Source: Ramlibacter lithotrophicus (GTDB taxonomy: Bacteria; Pseudomonadota; Gammaproteobacteria; Burkholderiales; Burkholderiaceae_C). From it: 64,000 nucleotides of DNA. The translations under genes were made by a program, and so were the position numbers. Below the pieces are notes generated by a model. That model was not told the origin of the DNA and searched no databases. It worked only from the letters and a program-made list of their open reading frames with translations. This document shows positions 55,377 through 63,222 of this stretch, in pieces (the first letter of the stretch is position 1; every line of letters begins with the position of its first letter). The stretch is taken from NCBI RefSeq assembly GCF_012184415.1, contig NZ_VTOX01000011.1:62001-126000 (forward strand), given 5' to 3'.

Positions 55377-56309
55377 ATGTCCGGCGCATACGCCCATCTT
55401 GCAGTAGTAAACGACGCCCAGAAGCACGCGGAGGCCGCAGGGCTGCGCGAGGACACGCTCGTCGCCCTGGGGCTTCACCTGAAGTTCCTCGAGCTCGGCT
55501 CGGTCAGCCCCGACTACCCGTACCTGTCGCTCAAGCGCGGGCAGAAGCAGTGGGCGGACGCCATGCACTACACGCACAACTCCACGCTGCTGCGCGCCGG
55601 CGTCGCTGCGGTCGCAGCCTTGCCCGAGGAGCTCAAGCCCAAGGCGACCGTCTGGCTTTTCGGCTTCGCGGCGCACATGACGACCGACATGACCATCCAT
55701 CCCGTCGTGGAGCTGCGCGTTGGACCTTACCAAGGCAACGAGGGCGAACACCGCCGGTGCGAGATGCACCAGGATGCCTTCATCTTCCCCAGGGTGATGA
55801 ACGTCGGTGAAACGGGTCTTTCCGAGCACTTGGCCACCGGCATCGCCACGTGCCATGCGCCAGATGACGAGGACGTCCTTGACCCCGCCGTGGGGCGCGT
55901 GTGGATGGCCATGCTCACGGCCGCATACCCGAGTGTCCGAGGCGACGCACCGCCTCTTCCCGATACTTGGCACTGTGGCTTCAAGGACATCCTCTCCGCG
56001 ATGGCGGGCGCGAACCACCTGTTCCCTTTCGCGCGGCACGTCAGCGCCGACCTGAACTTGGCGTACCCGACCGAGCGCGCCATCGACCCGAGCTACATCA
56101 AGGGCTTGCGCACGCCCCAAGGTCCCATGGACTACGAAGCCATCTTCGAGAAGGCGCGCTCGAACGTCCTGACGGTTTGGAAGAGGCTTGATGACGCCCT
56201 GGCTGCAGGCGGTGATTCGGACGAACTCAACGCGCTGGAAGATTGGAATCTGGACACCGGCCGAACCGTGCAGACCGCACAACTTGTTTTCTGGAGGGGT
56301 CACGCATGA
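55377..56309 (+). CDS. zinc-dependent phospholipase C-like protein
   Basis: 310 residues. The pattern of the Zn_dep_PLPC family is visible: SGAYAHLAVVNDA at the start, GSVSPDYPYLS, WADAMHYTHN, FGFAAHMTTDMTIHP and HRRCEMHQDA, rich in His and Asp that can bind three zinc ions. There is no signal peptide, so a cytoplasmic location is expected, unlike secreted clostridial enzymes. AGGGAG precedes the ATG. It overlaps the lipoprotein gene by 4 bp. Substrate is not proven; phospholipid or a phosphodiester is likely. Confidence 0.75.
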   Translation: MSGAYAHLAVVNDAQKHAEAAGLREDTLVALGLHLKFLELGSVSPDYPYLSLKRGQKQWADAMHYTHNSTLLRAGVAAVAALPEELKPKATVWLFGFAAHMTTDMTIHPVVELRVGPYQGNEGEHRRCEMHQDAFIFPRVMNVGETGLSEHLATGIATCHAPDDEDVLDPAVGRVWMAMLTAAYPSVRGDAPPLPDTWHCGFKDILSAMAGANHLFPFARHVSADLNLAYPTERAIDPSYIKGLRTPQGPMDYEAIFEKARSNVLTVWKRLDDALAAGGDSDELNALEDWNLDTGRTVQTAQLVFWRGHA

Positions 56310-56713
56310 ACCGCTGGATTGTTGTCGCGAGCCTGGCGCTCTCCCTGGTCGCCTGCGCTTCGCAGCCGAGCGAACGCGAGATGAACTACCTGGCCTCCGC
56401 GCTTACCAAAGTCTCGGCCGCTGTAGACGCAACTGCACGGCACAGGCGCTCTGCCGACGGACTGGACGAATCCCAACTGCTTCAGGCGGCAACCGCGCAT
56501 GACCCGTCCCTGCTCAAGCCTTTTGGGGGGCTCACGGTGCGAGTTCTTCGTGATGGGCGTGATTCGGCTGTCCTGGTCTGCAAGGCGGGCGGTGGTGGCG
56601 CGCTGCTGGAGGACGCTGGCTGCACCGCAAAGATGGACGTCCATCGGTGGAACCAAGACGCGAGTAACCGCTGCGAATTCAGCCTGAACGTCAAGCAGGT
56701 CTGCGCCAGGTAG
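56306..56713 (+). CDS. small lipoprotein of unknown function
   Basis: 135 residues with a lipoprotein signal peptide; the lipobox is LVAC at about residues 14-17. The mature part is short, with an extra set of cysteines (VLVCKAG, DAGCTAK, NRCEFS, KQVCAR) that could form disulfides in the periplasm. It is coupled to the preceding gene by a 4-bp overlap and followed by the DUF2235 gene 19 bp later. It might act as an immunity or anchoring partner of the neighbouring lipase-like proteins. Confidence 0.7.
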   Translation: MNRWIVVASLALSLVACASQPSEREMNYLASALTKVSAAVDATARHRRSADGLDESQLLQAATAHDPSLLKPFGGLTVRVLRDGRDSAVLVCKAGGGGALLEDAGCTAKMDVHRWNQDASNRCEFSLNVKQVCAR

Positions 56714-56732
56714 GGCACGAGAGGGAGGAGTC

Positions 56733-58220
56733 ATGCCGAAAAACATAGTCATTTTCTCGGACGGCACGGGACAGGCCGGTGGCCTGAAACCCGACCAGAA
56801 CTTGAGCAACATCTACAAGCTGTTCCGGGCGTCCCGCCCGGGACCTGAAAGCCCCATCAATCCAGCGGAGCAGGTCGCCGCTTACGACGCTGGACTCGGC
56901 ACAGATAACGACGCAGGCAGGATTCCTTTCAGTCCAGTTCAAAAGTTCCGAAAGCTGTGGAGCGGCGCCACCGGAACCGGCATCAGCCGCAACATCGCCG
57001 ACTGCTACGAGGCCATCCTGAAGCATTACGAGCCGGGGGACCGGGTGTTCCTTTTCGGCTTCAGCCGCGGCGCGTACACGGCGCGCTGCGTCGGTGGCGT
57101 CATGTCTCTGTGCGGCGTGCCCACTCGTGCAGCCGATGGGGGCCCGCTGCCGCGGTACGGGCGGGCGCTGCGCAAGATTGCTGACGAAGCCGTTCAACAG
57201 GTGTACGAGCACGGCTCCGGCAGCAACGACCCTCAGCGCAAGGCCGAGCGCATGGAGAAGGCACGACGCTTCCGCGAAAAGCACGGCAGTGCCAATGCTG
57301 AAGGCCAGGCCAACGTCGTACCGTACTTCATCGGCGTCTTCGACACCGTCGCATCACTCGGTGCGCCCGGGCCGCGCCGGCTGCTGATGTTGCTGGGCCT
57401 CTCCGCGTTCGTCGCAGCCATGACGGCCCTGGCCGCGGGCGTGGTTTCGCTGCTGCCGTGGTTCACGTTCGCAGCCACATACATCATGTTGGCCACACTC
57501 ATTGTGGTGGGCATGGGAGCCGGGTACCTGCAGACGCACCTCAAGACCATTCGAGACTTCCCCGACAAAGGGGACGTCAAGCGGCACATCGCGGCCTGGC
57601 GCTTCCGTTTCTATGACAACACGCTGAACACGCGGGTGCGTTACGCGCGGCATGCCCTGGCAATTGACGAAAACCGCAAGGACTTCGCCCGTGTGCCGTG
57701 GGCCGCGCCGGGAGACTGGCCTGACCGCACCGGCGAGCCTGAGTGGCTTCAGCAGGTCTGGTTCGCTGGGAACCATTCGAACATTGGCGGCAGCTACGCG
57801 GAAGACGAATCGCGGCTCTCCGACATCTCGCTCAAGTGGATGGTCGAACAAGCCACCAGCCTGCCGCACCCGCTGAAGGTCGATTGGTCCCGACTGAACC
57901 TTTTCCCTGATGCCGCCGGCATGCAGCACTGCGAGATTGAGAGCATGCGGGACTCGTACCCGTGGTGGGTGCCTAAGCGGCTGCGCTTCGTCTGGGCCCA
58001 GCATCCGCGTGAGATTCACGTCGATGCGCCGCTGCACCCCAGCGTCGTTGAGCGGTTCGAGCTCGCCCAGGTGTCGCGCTATGGACTTCATGCGCCGTAC
58101 CGGCCTGGCCATCTGACCACGCACTCGAAGCTGGGCAAATACTACGGGCGTGCGCCGGCGCTTGACAGTGAGGCAGCGGCCGTTCTTCAGCCGGTGCCGG
58201 AGAAGCAAGCGCAGGCGTAA
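56733..58220 (+). CDS. DUF2235 (Tle1-like) alpha/beta hydrolase with two membrane helices
   Basis: 495 residues. The start NIVIFSDGTGQAGG, AAYDAGLGT and the nucleophile elbow FLFGFSRGAYTARC (GxSxG) define the DUF2235 family, which includes the type VI phospholipase effectors Tle1. The catalytic aspartate is likely in FIGVFDTVASLGAPG, and a His follows in FAGNHSNIGGSY. A pair of hydrophobic helices (about 210-255) is inserted after the elbow. No VgrG, PAAR or T6SS genes are near. GGGAGGAG precedes the ATG. Confidence 0.8.
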   Translation: MPKNIVIFSDGTGQAGGLKPDQNLSNIYKLFRASRPGPESPINPAEQVAAYDAGLGTDNDAGRIPFSPVQKFRKLWSGATGTGISRNIADCYEAILKHYEPGDRVFLFGFSRGAYTARCVGGVMSLCGVPTRAADGGPLPRYGRALRKIADEAVQQVYEHGSGSNDPQRKAERMEKARRFREKHGSANAEGQANVVPYFIGVFDTVASLGAPGPRRLLMLLGLSAFVAAMTALAAGVVSLLPWFTFAATYIMLATLIVVGMGAGYLQTHLKTIRDFPDKGDVKRHIAAWRFRFYDNTLNTRVRYARHALAIDENRKDFARVPWAAPGDWPDRTGEPEWLQQVWFAGNHSNIGGSYAEDESRLSDISLKWMVEQATSLPHPLKVDWSRLNLFPDAAGMQHCEIESMRDSYPWWVPKRLRFVWAQHPREIHVDAPLHPSVVERFELAQVSRYGLHAPYRPGHLTTHSKLGKYYGRAPALDSEAAAVLQPVPEKQAQA

Positions 58221-58253
58221 GAACAAGAACCACGAAAAAGAACAGGGCGAGTA

Positions 58254-59333
58254 ATGGCCGATTTCATTGAGCTGGATTTCTTGGACGTTGAGTCCGAAAA
58301 AAGCGGCGACGCAATCACCGTGCGCTACGAGGTCGCAGGCGTTCAATCAGTGCACGTCATCGACGGCGGCTACGTCGACACGGGCGACAAGGTGGTCGCG
58401 CATCTCAAGAAGTGGTGCGGCGGCCTTGCCGTGAACCACGTCGTGCTCACCCACCCCGACCAGGACCACGCCAACGGACTGCGCAAAGTCCTGGAGGAAT
58501 GCGAGGTAGGGACGCTTTGGATGCACCGGCCTTGGCTGTTCGCAGACCAGCTCCTTCCTAGCTTCCCCACATACAAGTCTGTGGACGCGTTGCGCTCCAA
58601 GCTGCGCGCTTTGTATCCGGGTCCGGCAGCGCTCGAGGACATCGCCCTTGAGCGAGAGATTGACATCAAGGACCCGTTCCAAGGTGCGCAAATCGGTCAG
58701 TTCGTTGTGGCGGCGCCTTCGAAGGCAAGGTACCTGCAGTTGATTGTGGACTCCGACCGGACTCCGGAGAAAGCGGAGGAGAAGTCGCTCGCTCAAGTCG
58801 TTGCGGAGGCGTTTGACAGCGCCTTCAAGGCCGCCAGCAATCTCGTGAAGCGGGCGTGGGGCATGGAGACCTTCCCTGTGTCAGGGACGAACAGGGAGAA
58901 CGAGATGAGCGTGGTGCAGTTTGGCGTCTTCGGCGGCAAGCGCGTACTGCTCACAGGTGATGCCGGCCGTGAGGCACTGACCGAGGCAGCCGATTTTGTG
59001 GAGGCCCGTGGCCATGCGCTGCCCGGCGTCTGGTGCTTCCAGGTCCCGCACCACGGAGGTCGTCATAACGTGAGCACTGAGCTGCTTGACCGTTGGCTCG
59101 GCCCCCCGCTGGGGGCAGCGCCCGAAAAGACGGGTTGGCTTGCCGTCTGCAGTTCCGCCAAAGCGGACACTCACCATCCGAAGAAAGTGGTCGTTCGAGC
59201 GATGCTGCATCGTGGAGCGCACTTTTCATCCACCGAAGGCCGATGCGTCCATGTCAGCCATCCAAGAATTACCCGGCCGGGCTACTCATCCATTCCACAG
59301 GCCGACTATCCCGAGCACCAAGAGGAGGACTAA
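58254..59333 (+). CDS. second metallo-beta-lactamase-fold protein
   Basis: 359 residues. MBL motif VLTHPDQDHANG, later LLTGDAGREAL (metal Asp) and FQVPHHGGRHN. It is distinct from the MBL protein encoded at 52415 but of the same ComEC-like subgroup. It ends the plus-strand operon WYL - 4TM - Zn-PLC - lipoprotein - DUF2235 - MBL. Having an MBL gene in each of two divergent operons supports the view that they form one system. Confidence 0.8.
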   Translation: MADFIELDFLDVESEKSGDAITVRYEVAGVQSVHVIDGGYVDTGDKVVAHLKKWCGGLAVNHVVLTHPDQDHANGLRKVLEECEVGTLWMHRPWLFADQLLPSFPTYKSVDALRSKLRALYPGPAALEDIALEREIDIKDPFQGAQIGQFVVAAPSKARYLQLIVDSDRTPEKAEEKSLAQVVAEAFDSAFKAASNLVKRAWGMETFPVSGTNRENEMSVVQFGVFGGKRVLLTGDAGREALTEAADFVEARGHALPGVWCFQVPHHGGRHNVSTELLDRWLGPPLGAAPEKTGWLAVCSSAKADTHHPKKVVVRAMLHRGAHFSSTEGRCVHVSHPRITRPGYSSIPQADYPEHQEED

Positions 59334-59416
59334 AGTGGTCGGCTCTCGCGGCGCTTTGAGCAGCTGAGCTTAGGCGCGCGCAGGCTTCGCAGGAGGCCGC
59401 AGACGGCAGGCCGAGC

Positions 59417-59536
59417 GCGAAAGTCTTGCACTGACAGGACGCAAAAGTCTTGCATTGACAAAGCACATAAGTCGTGTAACTATACGGCAGCAAAATCTTG
59501 TCATCGCAAAGCATAAAACTCTTGTCCCCATGCCCT
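59417..59536 (+). repeat. five 24-bp-spaced repeats at the Fic promoter
   Basis: The nonamer AAAGTCTTG and variants start at 59420 (AAAGTCTTG), 59444 (AAAGTCTTG), 59468 (TAAGTCGTG), 59492 (AAAATCTTG) and 59516 (AAACTCTTG), always 24 bp apart. The full unit is close to GCAAAAGTCTTGCATTGACA plus 4 nt. The array spans the promoter and runs into the start codon at 59530, so a protein bound along it would block transcription. Confidence 0.8.
59455..59483 (+). promoter_or_regulatory. sigma70-type promoter of the Fic gene inside the repeats
   Basis: TTGACA at 59455-59460, 17-bp spacer, AACTAT at 59478-59483, with TAAC just upstream of the -10. Both elements lie within repeat units 2 and 3, which fits autorepression. 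Confidence 0.55.
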
Positions 59537-61089
59537 CCCCGAACGAAAAGCTGGCTCAATCTCTCGAGGCTCTGCACGCCTTGGAGCCCGCACGCGCTAT
59601 CCCTGCAAAGGCGCTCACACGCGTCCATCGGGAACGGCTGAGAGACGCAGGCTTTCTCAATGAGGTGGTCAAAGGCTGGTACATCCAGACGCGGCCGAAC
59701 GACGGTGTCGGCGACAGCACAGCTTGGTTTGCCAGCATGCGGGAGTTCATTGCTGGCTACTGCACCGAGCGATTCGGGGACGAGTGGCACGTTGGACCGG
59801 AGCAGTCACTCTTGATGCACTCGGGAGAGCGCTCGCTCCCCACACAGCTGCAAGTTTGGTCGCCAGCGGCGGGGAATCAGTCTCTGAATCTGCTCCATGG
59901 CACCTCACTGTTCCTGTACAAAGCCCCTCGACTGCTCCCCTCTCGCCCAAGTGAGGACGCAGGAGGCTTGCGGCTGGTTGAACTGGAAAGTGCTCTCGTT
60001 GCTGCCGGACCAGCATTCTTCACCCAGCAACAGCTGGCGGCGACGATTGCGCTGCGGAGCCTGCCTGAAGCCAGCAACCTGATTCGAATCCTGCTTGAGG
60101 GCTCCCACTCCGTTATCGCAGGCCGACTTGCGGGCGCTCTTCGAGCGTTGGGCAGGCCTGAAATGGCGGAAGAGATTGTGCAGACGATGAGGTCTGCCGG
60201 TTACACCGTGGTGGAGACCAACCCTTTCGAAAAGCCGGTGAATACGACGCCGGGGGGCCGACCCGAAACGCCGTACGTGCAACGCATCCGACTCTTGTGG
60301 GCGGACATGCGCCAAGCCGTCATCGACACCCTGCCTGCGCCAGCGGAGGCGTCTCACGATGTCATGCAAGTGCTGGCCGACGTCGAGGCTCGATACGTCA
60401 CCGACGCCTACCACTCCCTGTCCATTGAGGGCTACCGCGTGACGCCGGAACTCATTGAGAAGGTTCGTCAGGGCAACTGGGACCCAGACGGCGACGACAA
60501 GGGTGCTCGGGACGCCATGGCAGCGCGCGGTTACTTCGAGGCTCACAACGCGGTGAAAGAGTCCGTTGGCAACATAGTGAAGGGGCAAAATCCAGGAGAG
60601 GAGCTGCGTAAATCACACAGCGCTTGGTATCGAGCTCTCTTCGCACCCAGCGTTCAAGCGGGCGTTCTCAAGCCTCAAGACCTGGCCGGCTATCGAAACG
60701 ACCAGGTCTTCATTCGCGGAGCTCTGCACGTCCCGCTGTCAAAGGAGGCTGTGCGCGAGACCATGCCGGTCCTGTTTGAGCTCATTTCGAAAGAGGAACA
60801 TCCTGCAGCAAGGGCCGTTCTGGGTCACTTCTTGTTCGTGTACATCCATCCTTACATGGACGGTAACGGGCGGCTGGGTAGGTTTGTGATGAACGCGCTG
60901 TTGGTGACAGGCGGGTACCCTTGGACCGTCATTCCAGTGGAGCAGCGCAAGGCCTACATGAGCGCACTGGAACAGGCCAGCACTCACCGAAACATCCTGC
61001 CGTTTGCTGAATTCATTGGCAAGCTCATTGCTGAGCAGCGTGAACGCCCACTTGAACGTCCAGGAAATCGAGTTGCGGCGGCCGCCTAA
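59530..61089 (+). CDS. AbiEi-like wHTH/Fic-domain fusion protein
   Basis: 519 residues. The N-terminal part (about 10-60, IPAKALTRVHRERLRDAGFL and VKGWYI) resembles the winged HTH of AbiEi-type antitoxins; residues up to about 230 continue the AbiEi-like domain. The C-terminal Fic domain has the catalytic loop HPYMDGNGRLGR (440-451) and the inhibitory motif S296-L-S-I-E300-G301 ahead of it, so it is a self-inhibited AMP-transferase of class II. The ATG at 59530 is the first that gives a natural start. Upstream repeats suggest autoregulation by the wHTH. It joins features of antitoxin and toxin in one chain. Rightmost gene of the defence island. Confidence 0.85.
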   Translation: MPSPNEKLAQSLEALHALEPARAIPAKALTRVHRERLRDAGFLNEVVKGWYIQTRPNDGVGDSTAWFASMREFIAGYCTERFGDEWHVGPEQSLLMHSGERSLPTQLQVWSPAAGNQSLNLLHGTSLFLYKAPRLLPSRPSEDAGGLRLVELESALVAAGPAFFTQQQLAATIALRSLPEASNLIRILLEGSHSVIAGRLAGALRALGRPEMAEEIVQTMRSAGYTVVETNPFEKPVNTTPGGRPETPYVQRIRLLWADMRQAVIDTLPAPAEASHDVMQVLADVEARYVTDAYHSLSIEGYRVTPELIEKVRQGNWDPDGDDKGARDAMAARGYFEAHNAVKESVGNIVKGQNPGEELRKSHSAWYRALFAPSVQAGVLKPQDLAGYRNDQVFIRGALHVPLSKEAVRETMPVLFELISKEEHPAARAVLGHFLFVYIHPYMDGNGRLGRFVMNALLVTGGYPWTVIPVEQRKAYMSALEQASTHRNILPFAEFIGKLIAEQRERPLERPGNRVAAAA

Positions 61090-61478
61090 GCGGTCCTCCG
61101 AAAAGCGTCTGTGCGCGGGTGAGCGTAGAGGACCCACGACCGCCTGTGTGGGCGTTTAAAAAGCGGGACTATACGCATCAGCGGCCGAGTTGCCGCCCGA
61201 CCCAAGCGAGCTCTAGATTGACAGACCACGACGAGCAACAGCTACTAGCGCACCCTGCAAGAGCGCGACGCCGGGAGTGACGATGAACTCGTCGCTCGCG
61301 CGAACTCTGCTCCGGAGCTGGGCGGGTCGTTCATTGTCGAGCTCGGTGACTTCACCGTACGACGAGCGGCGCCGGTCGTCCCGCTCGACGCCTCCAACAT
61401 TACAGCCCTGTAATGTTCGCGTCCAAATTCCCCTCTGTGCTTCAGCGACGCCACGGACCGTGACCTAGAATAAGTCCG
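61090..61478. other. 389-bp gene-free stretch at the island's right edge
   Basis: It contains TTTAAAAAG after a weak CCCAC/GTGGG hairpin (about 61131-61160), an open but start-less stretch at 61249-61413, and the inverted repeat at 61396-61417 that belongs to the czc promoter. No tRNA or integrase gene marks the junction. Confidence 0.5.
61396..61417. promoter_or_regulatory. 22-bp perfect inverted repeat, probable metal response-regulator box
   Basis: AACATTACAG-CC-CTGTAATGTT, perfect 10-bp arms. The ATTACA...TGTAAT core is that of CopR/CusR/CzcR-type OmpR-family response regulators of metal resistance. It lies 61 bp before the czcI start; no two-component genes are in the window. Confidence 0.65.
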
Positions 61479-61868
61479 ATGCGCCGCTGGTTGCTGATTG
61501 TCCTGTTGCTCGTCATGCCGTTCCAGACAGTCTGGGCGGTGGTCGCGCCTTACTGCGGACACGAGACGCAGAGCACGGCCCAGCACTTCGGACATCACGA
61601 GCACAAGCATGCTGCAGGTGGTGCTGAGCAAGGCACGGCAGCCTTGCCCGGCGCCGACATGGACTGCGGAGCCTGCCACTTGGTCAGTCCCGCTACCGTT
61701 CCCGCCGCTCTTCTCGTCGCAGCGGCGCCGCCGACCGCGGCGCCGGTGGAGTTTTCCCCGACGCACTACATATCTCGGGTTCCTTCAGGCCCGGAGAAGC
61801 CCCAAAGACACGCCGCATCGCCTACCGTGCGATTCGTAAGCGGCGTGGTCTCAAGCCTTACCACCTAG
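61479..61868 (+). CDS. czcI: CzcI-like periplasmic cation-efflux accessory protein
   Basis: 129 residues with a signal peptide (MRRWLLIVLLLVMPFQTVWA), then YCGHE, the His-rich GHHEHKH and MDCGACHL. These match CzcI of Cupriavidus metallidurans, a small protein encoded before czcC. It may bind metal ions in the periplasm and modulate expression of the efflux system. It stands first in the operon, behind the inverted repeat at 61396. Confidence 0.85.
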   Translation: MRRWLLIVLLLVMPFQTVWAVVAPYCGHETQSTAQHFGHHEHKHAAGGAEQGTAALPGADMDCGACHLVSPATVPAALLVAAAPPTAAPVEFSPTHYISRVPSGPEKPQRHAASPTVRFVSGVVSSLTT

Positions 61869-61917
61869 ACTCAATCCGCCCGAATCGCTTCTGTCTCATG
61901 ACAAGAAGGAAGATTCG

Positions 61918-63222
61918 ATGCGTTATCCCCTGGCGGCGCTCGCCATGGCGCTGGCCGCCGTGGCCCTGCAGGCCCAAGCTCAAACAACAATACCTGCGCC
62001 TGCTGCTGCCGCGACAACACCGCAGCTCACTCTCTCGGAGGCAATTCGCCTGGTCGAGTCGGCCAACCCTGCGCTACGCGGCCGGCAGGCCCAACTCCTA
62101 GCGGCTGAAGGCCTGCGCCAGGAGGCCGCCTCTCCGCTGTTCACCAATCCCCAGCTGACCCTGGAGCACACGCGCCGCAGGCCAACTGGCGCGGCTTCAG
62201 AGGGCAGCAGCACTGAGCCGCTCGTTGGCATGGCTCAGCCGTTCGAACTGGGTGGCCAACAGAGCAAGCGGCGCGACGCCGCTGCAGCCGTGCTCGAATC
62301 CGTGCGCGCTGAAATCGAGGACGCGCGCCTGCAAGCAAGGGCAGAAGCAACTTTGCGCTTCAACGCCGTTCTTGTAGCGCAGCGCAAGGTTCAACTTGAG
62401 GAGCGCGCGCTTGCCCTGTTCGAGAGTTCCGCGCAGGCGGTAACCAGGCGTCGTGAAGCCGGGGAAGACACCCGGCTGGACGCCAACGTTGCCCGCATTG
62501 AATCGGAGCGAGCAAGAAACGCCTTGGCGGTGGCGCGAGAGCAGCTGCTCGATGCGCGCGCCGAGCTCGCCGCGGCCTTGCAGCTGCCTGCATCGCAACT
62601 GCCCCAAATAGCAGGTGATGCAAGCCTGTCGCCGGACCACGTACCGGTGTACAGCATCGACCAACTCTTGGCTGCGGTTCCGTCGCTGTCACGGCTGCGT
62701 GCGTTGAGCGCCCGTGAGGCTGCGGCGCGTGCACGTCTGGCCGTCGAACAAGGAAATCGGCTGCCTGACGTCACCGTGGGCGTGAGCGTCGGGCGCGAAG
62801 GCCCGGCCGCGGCACGCGAACGAGTGACCACGTTGTCGGTGTCACTGCCCCTCCCGTTGTTCAGGCGCAACCAGGCGGCCATAGGCCAAGCCCTCACCGA
62901 TGTAAACCAAGCCGAGATTGACCGAGCAGTCGGTGTGCGCGACGGCGAGGCCACTGTCCGCCGGTTGTGGCTTCGCCTGGGCAGCCAGGCAGAGCGTGTT
63001 CAGCGACTGCGGCAAGCAATGGTGCCGGCGGCACTGGACAACCAGCAGCTTGCCTCTCGCTCAAGGAAGGCCGGACAGATTGGCTTGCTGGACCAACTCT
63101 TGGTGAACCGTCAGGCGCTCGATGCTGAACGAGAGCTCAACGAAGCAGTGGCGGACTTTCACAACACCCGTATCGAACTCGAACGTGCGGCCGGCTGGTC
63201 GCAAGAAGGACACGCACGATGA
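61918..63222 (+). CDS. czcC: CzcC-like outer-membrane factor (TolC family)
   Basis: 434 residues with a signal peptide (to QAQAQ), then two OEP repeats. Stretches such as LTLSEAIRLVESANPALRGRQAQL, PQLTLEHTRRRP, AQPFELGGQQSKRRDAA and SLPLPLFRRNQAAIGQA are typical of CzcC/CusC-type outer-membrane channel proteins for heavy-metal RND systems. AAGGAAGA precedes the ATG at 61918. The stop overlaps czcB (ATGA). Confidence 0.88.
   Translation: MRYPLAALAMALAAVALQAQAQTTIPAPAAAATTPQLTLSEAIRLVESANPALRGRQAQLLAAEGLRQEAASPLFTNPQLTLEHTRRRPTGAASEGSSTEPLVGMAQPFELGGQQSKRRDAAAAVLESVRAEIEDARLQARAEATLRFNAVLVAQRKVQLEERALALFESSAQAVTRRREAGEDTRLDANVARIESERARNALAVAREQLLDARAELAAALQLPASQLPQIAGDASLSPDHVPVYSIDQLLAAVPSLSRLRALSAREAAARARLAVEQGNRLPDVTVGVSVGREGPAAARERVTTLSVSLPLPLFRRNQAAIGQALTDVNQAEIDRAVGVRDGEATVRRLWLRLGSQAERVQRLRQAMVPAALDNQQLASRSRKAGQIGLLDQLLVNRQALDAERELNEAVADFHNTRIELERAAGWSQEGHAR

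Noticed and set aside
56733-58220. Type VI secretion effector locus
   Set aside because: The DUF2235 protein is Tle1-like, but no VgrG, PAAR, Hcp or adaptor gene is present; the gene is embedded in a WYL-controlled operon.
59455-59529. Longer Fic protein starting with TTG at 59455
   Set aside because: The extension is translated repeat DNA, overlaps the -35 box, and lacks a ribosome-binding site; the ATG at 59530 is preferred.
37841-61165. AAAAAGCGG near 37,845 and 61,159 as island attachment sites
   Set aside because: Only about 9 bp are shared, the flanks differ and no integrase is present.
61249-61413. Possible gene fragment: 54 open codons ending at TAA 61411-61413 with protein-like sequence
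   Set aside because: No start codon with a ribosome-binding site, too short, and it runs into the inverted repeat; open stretches of this size are frequent in GC-rich DNA.
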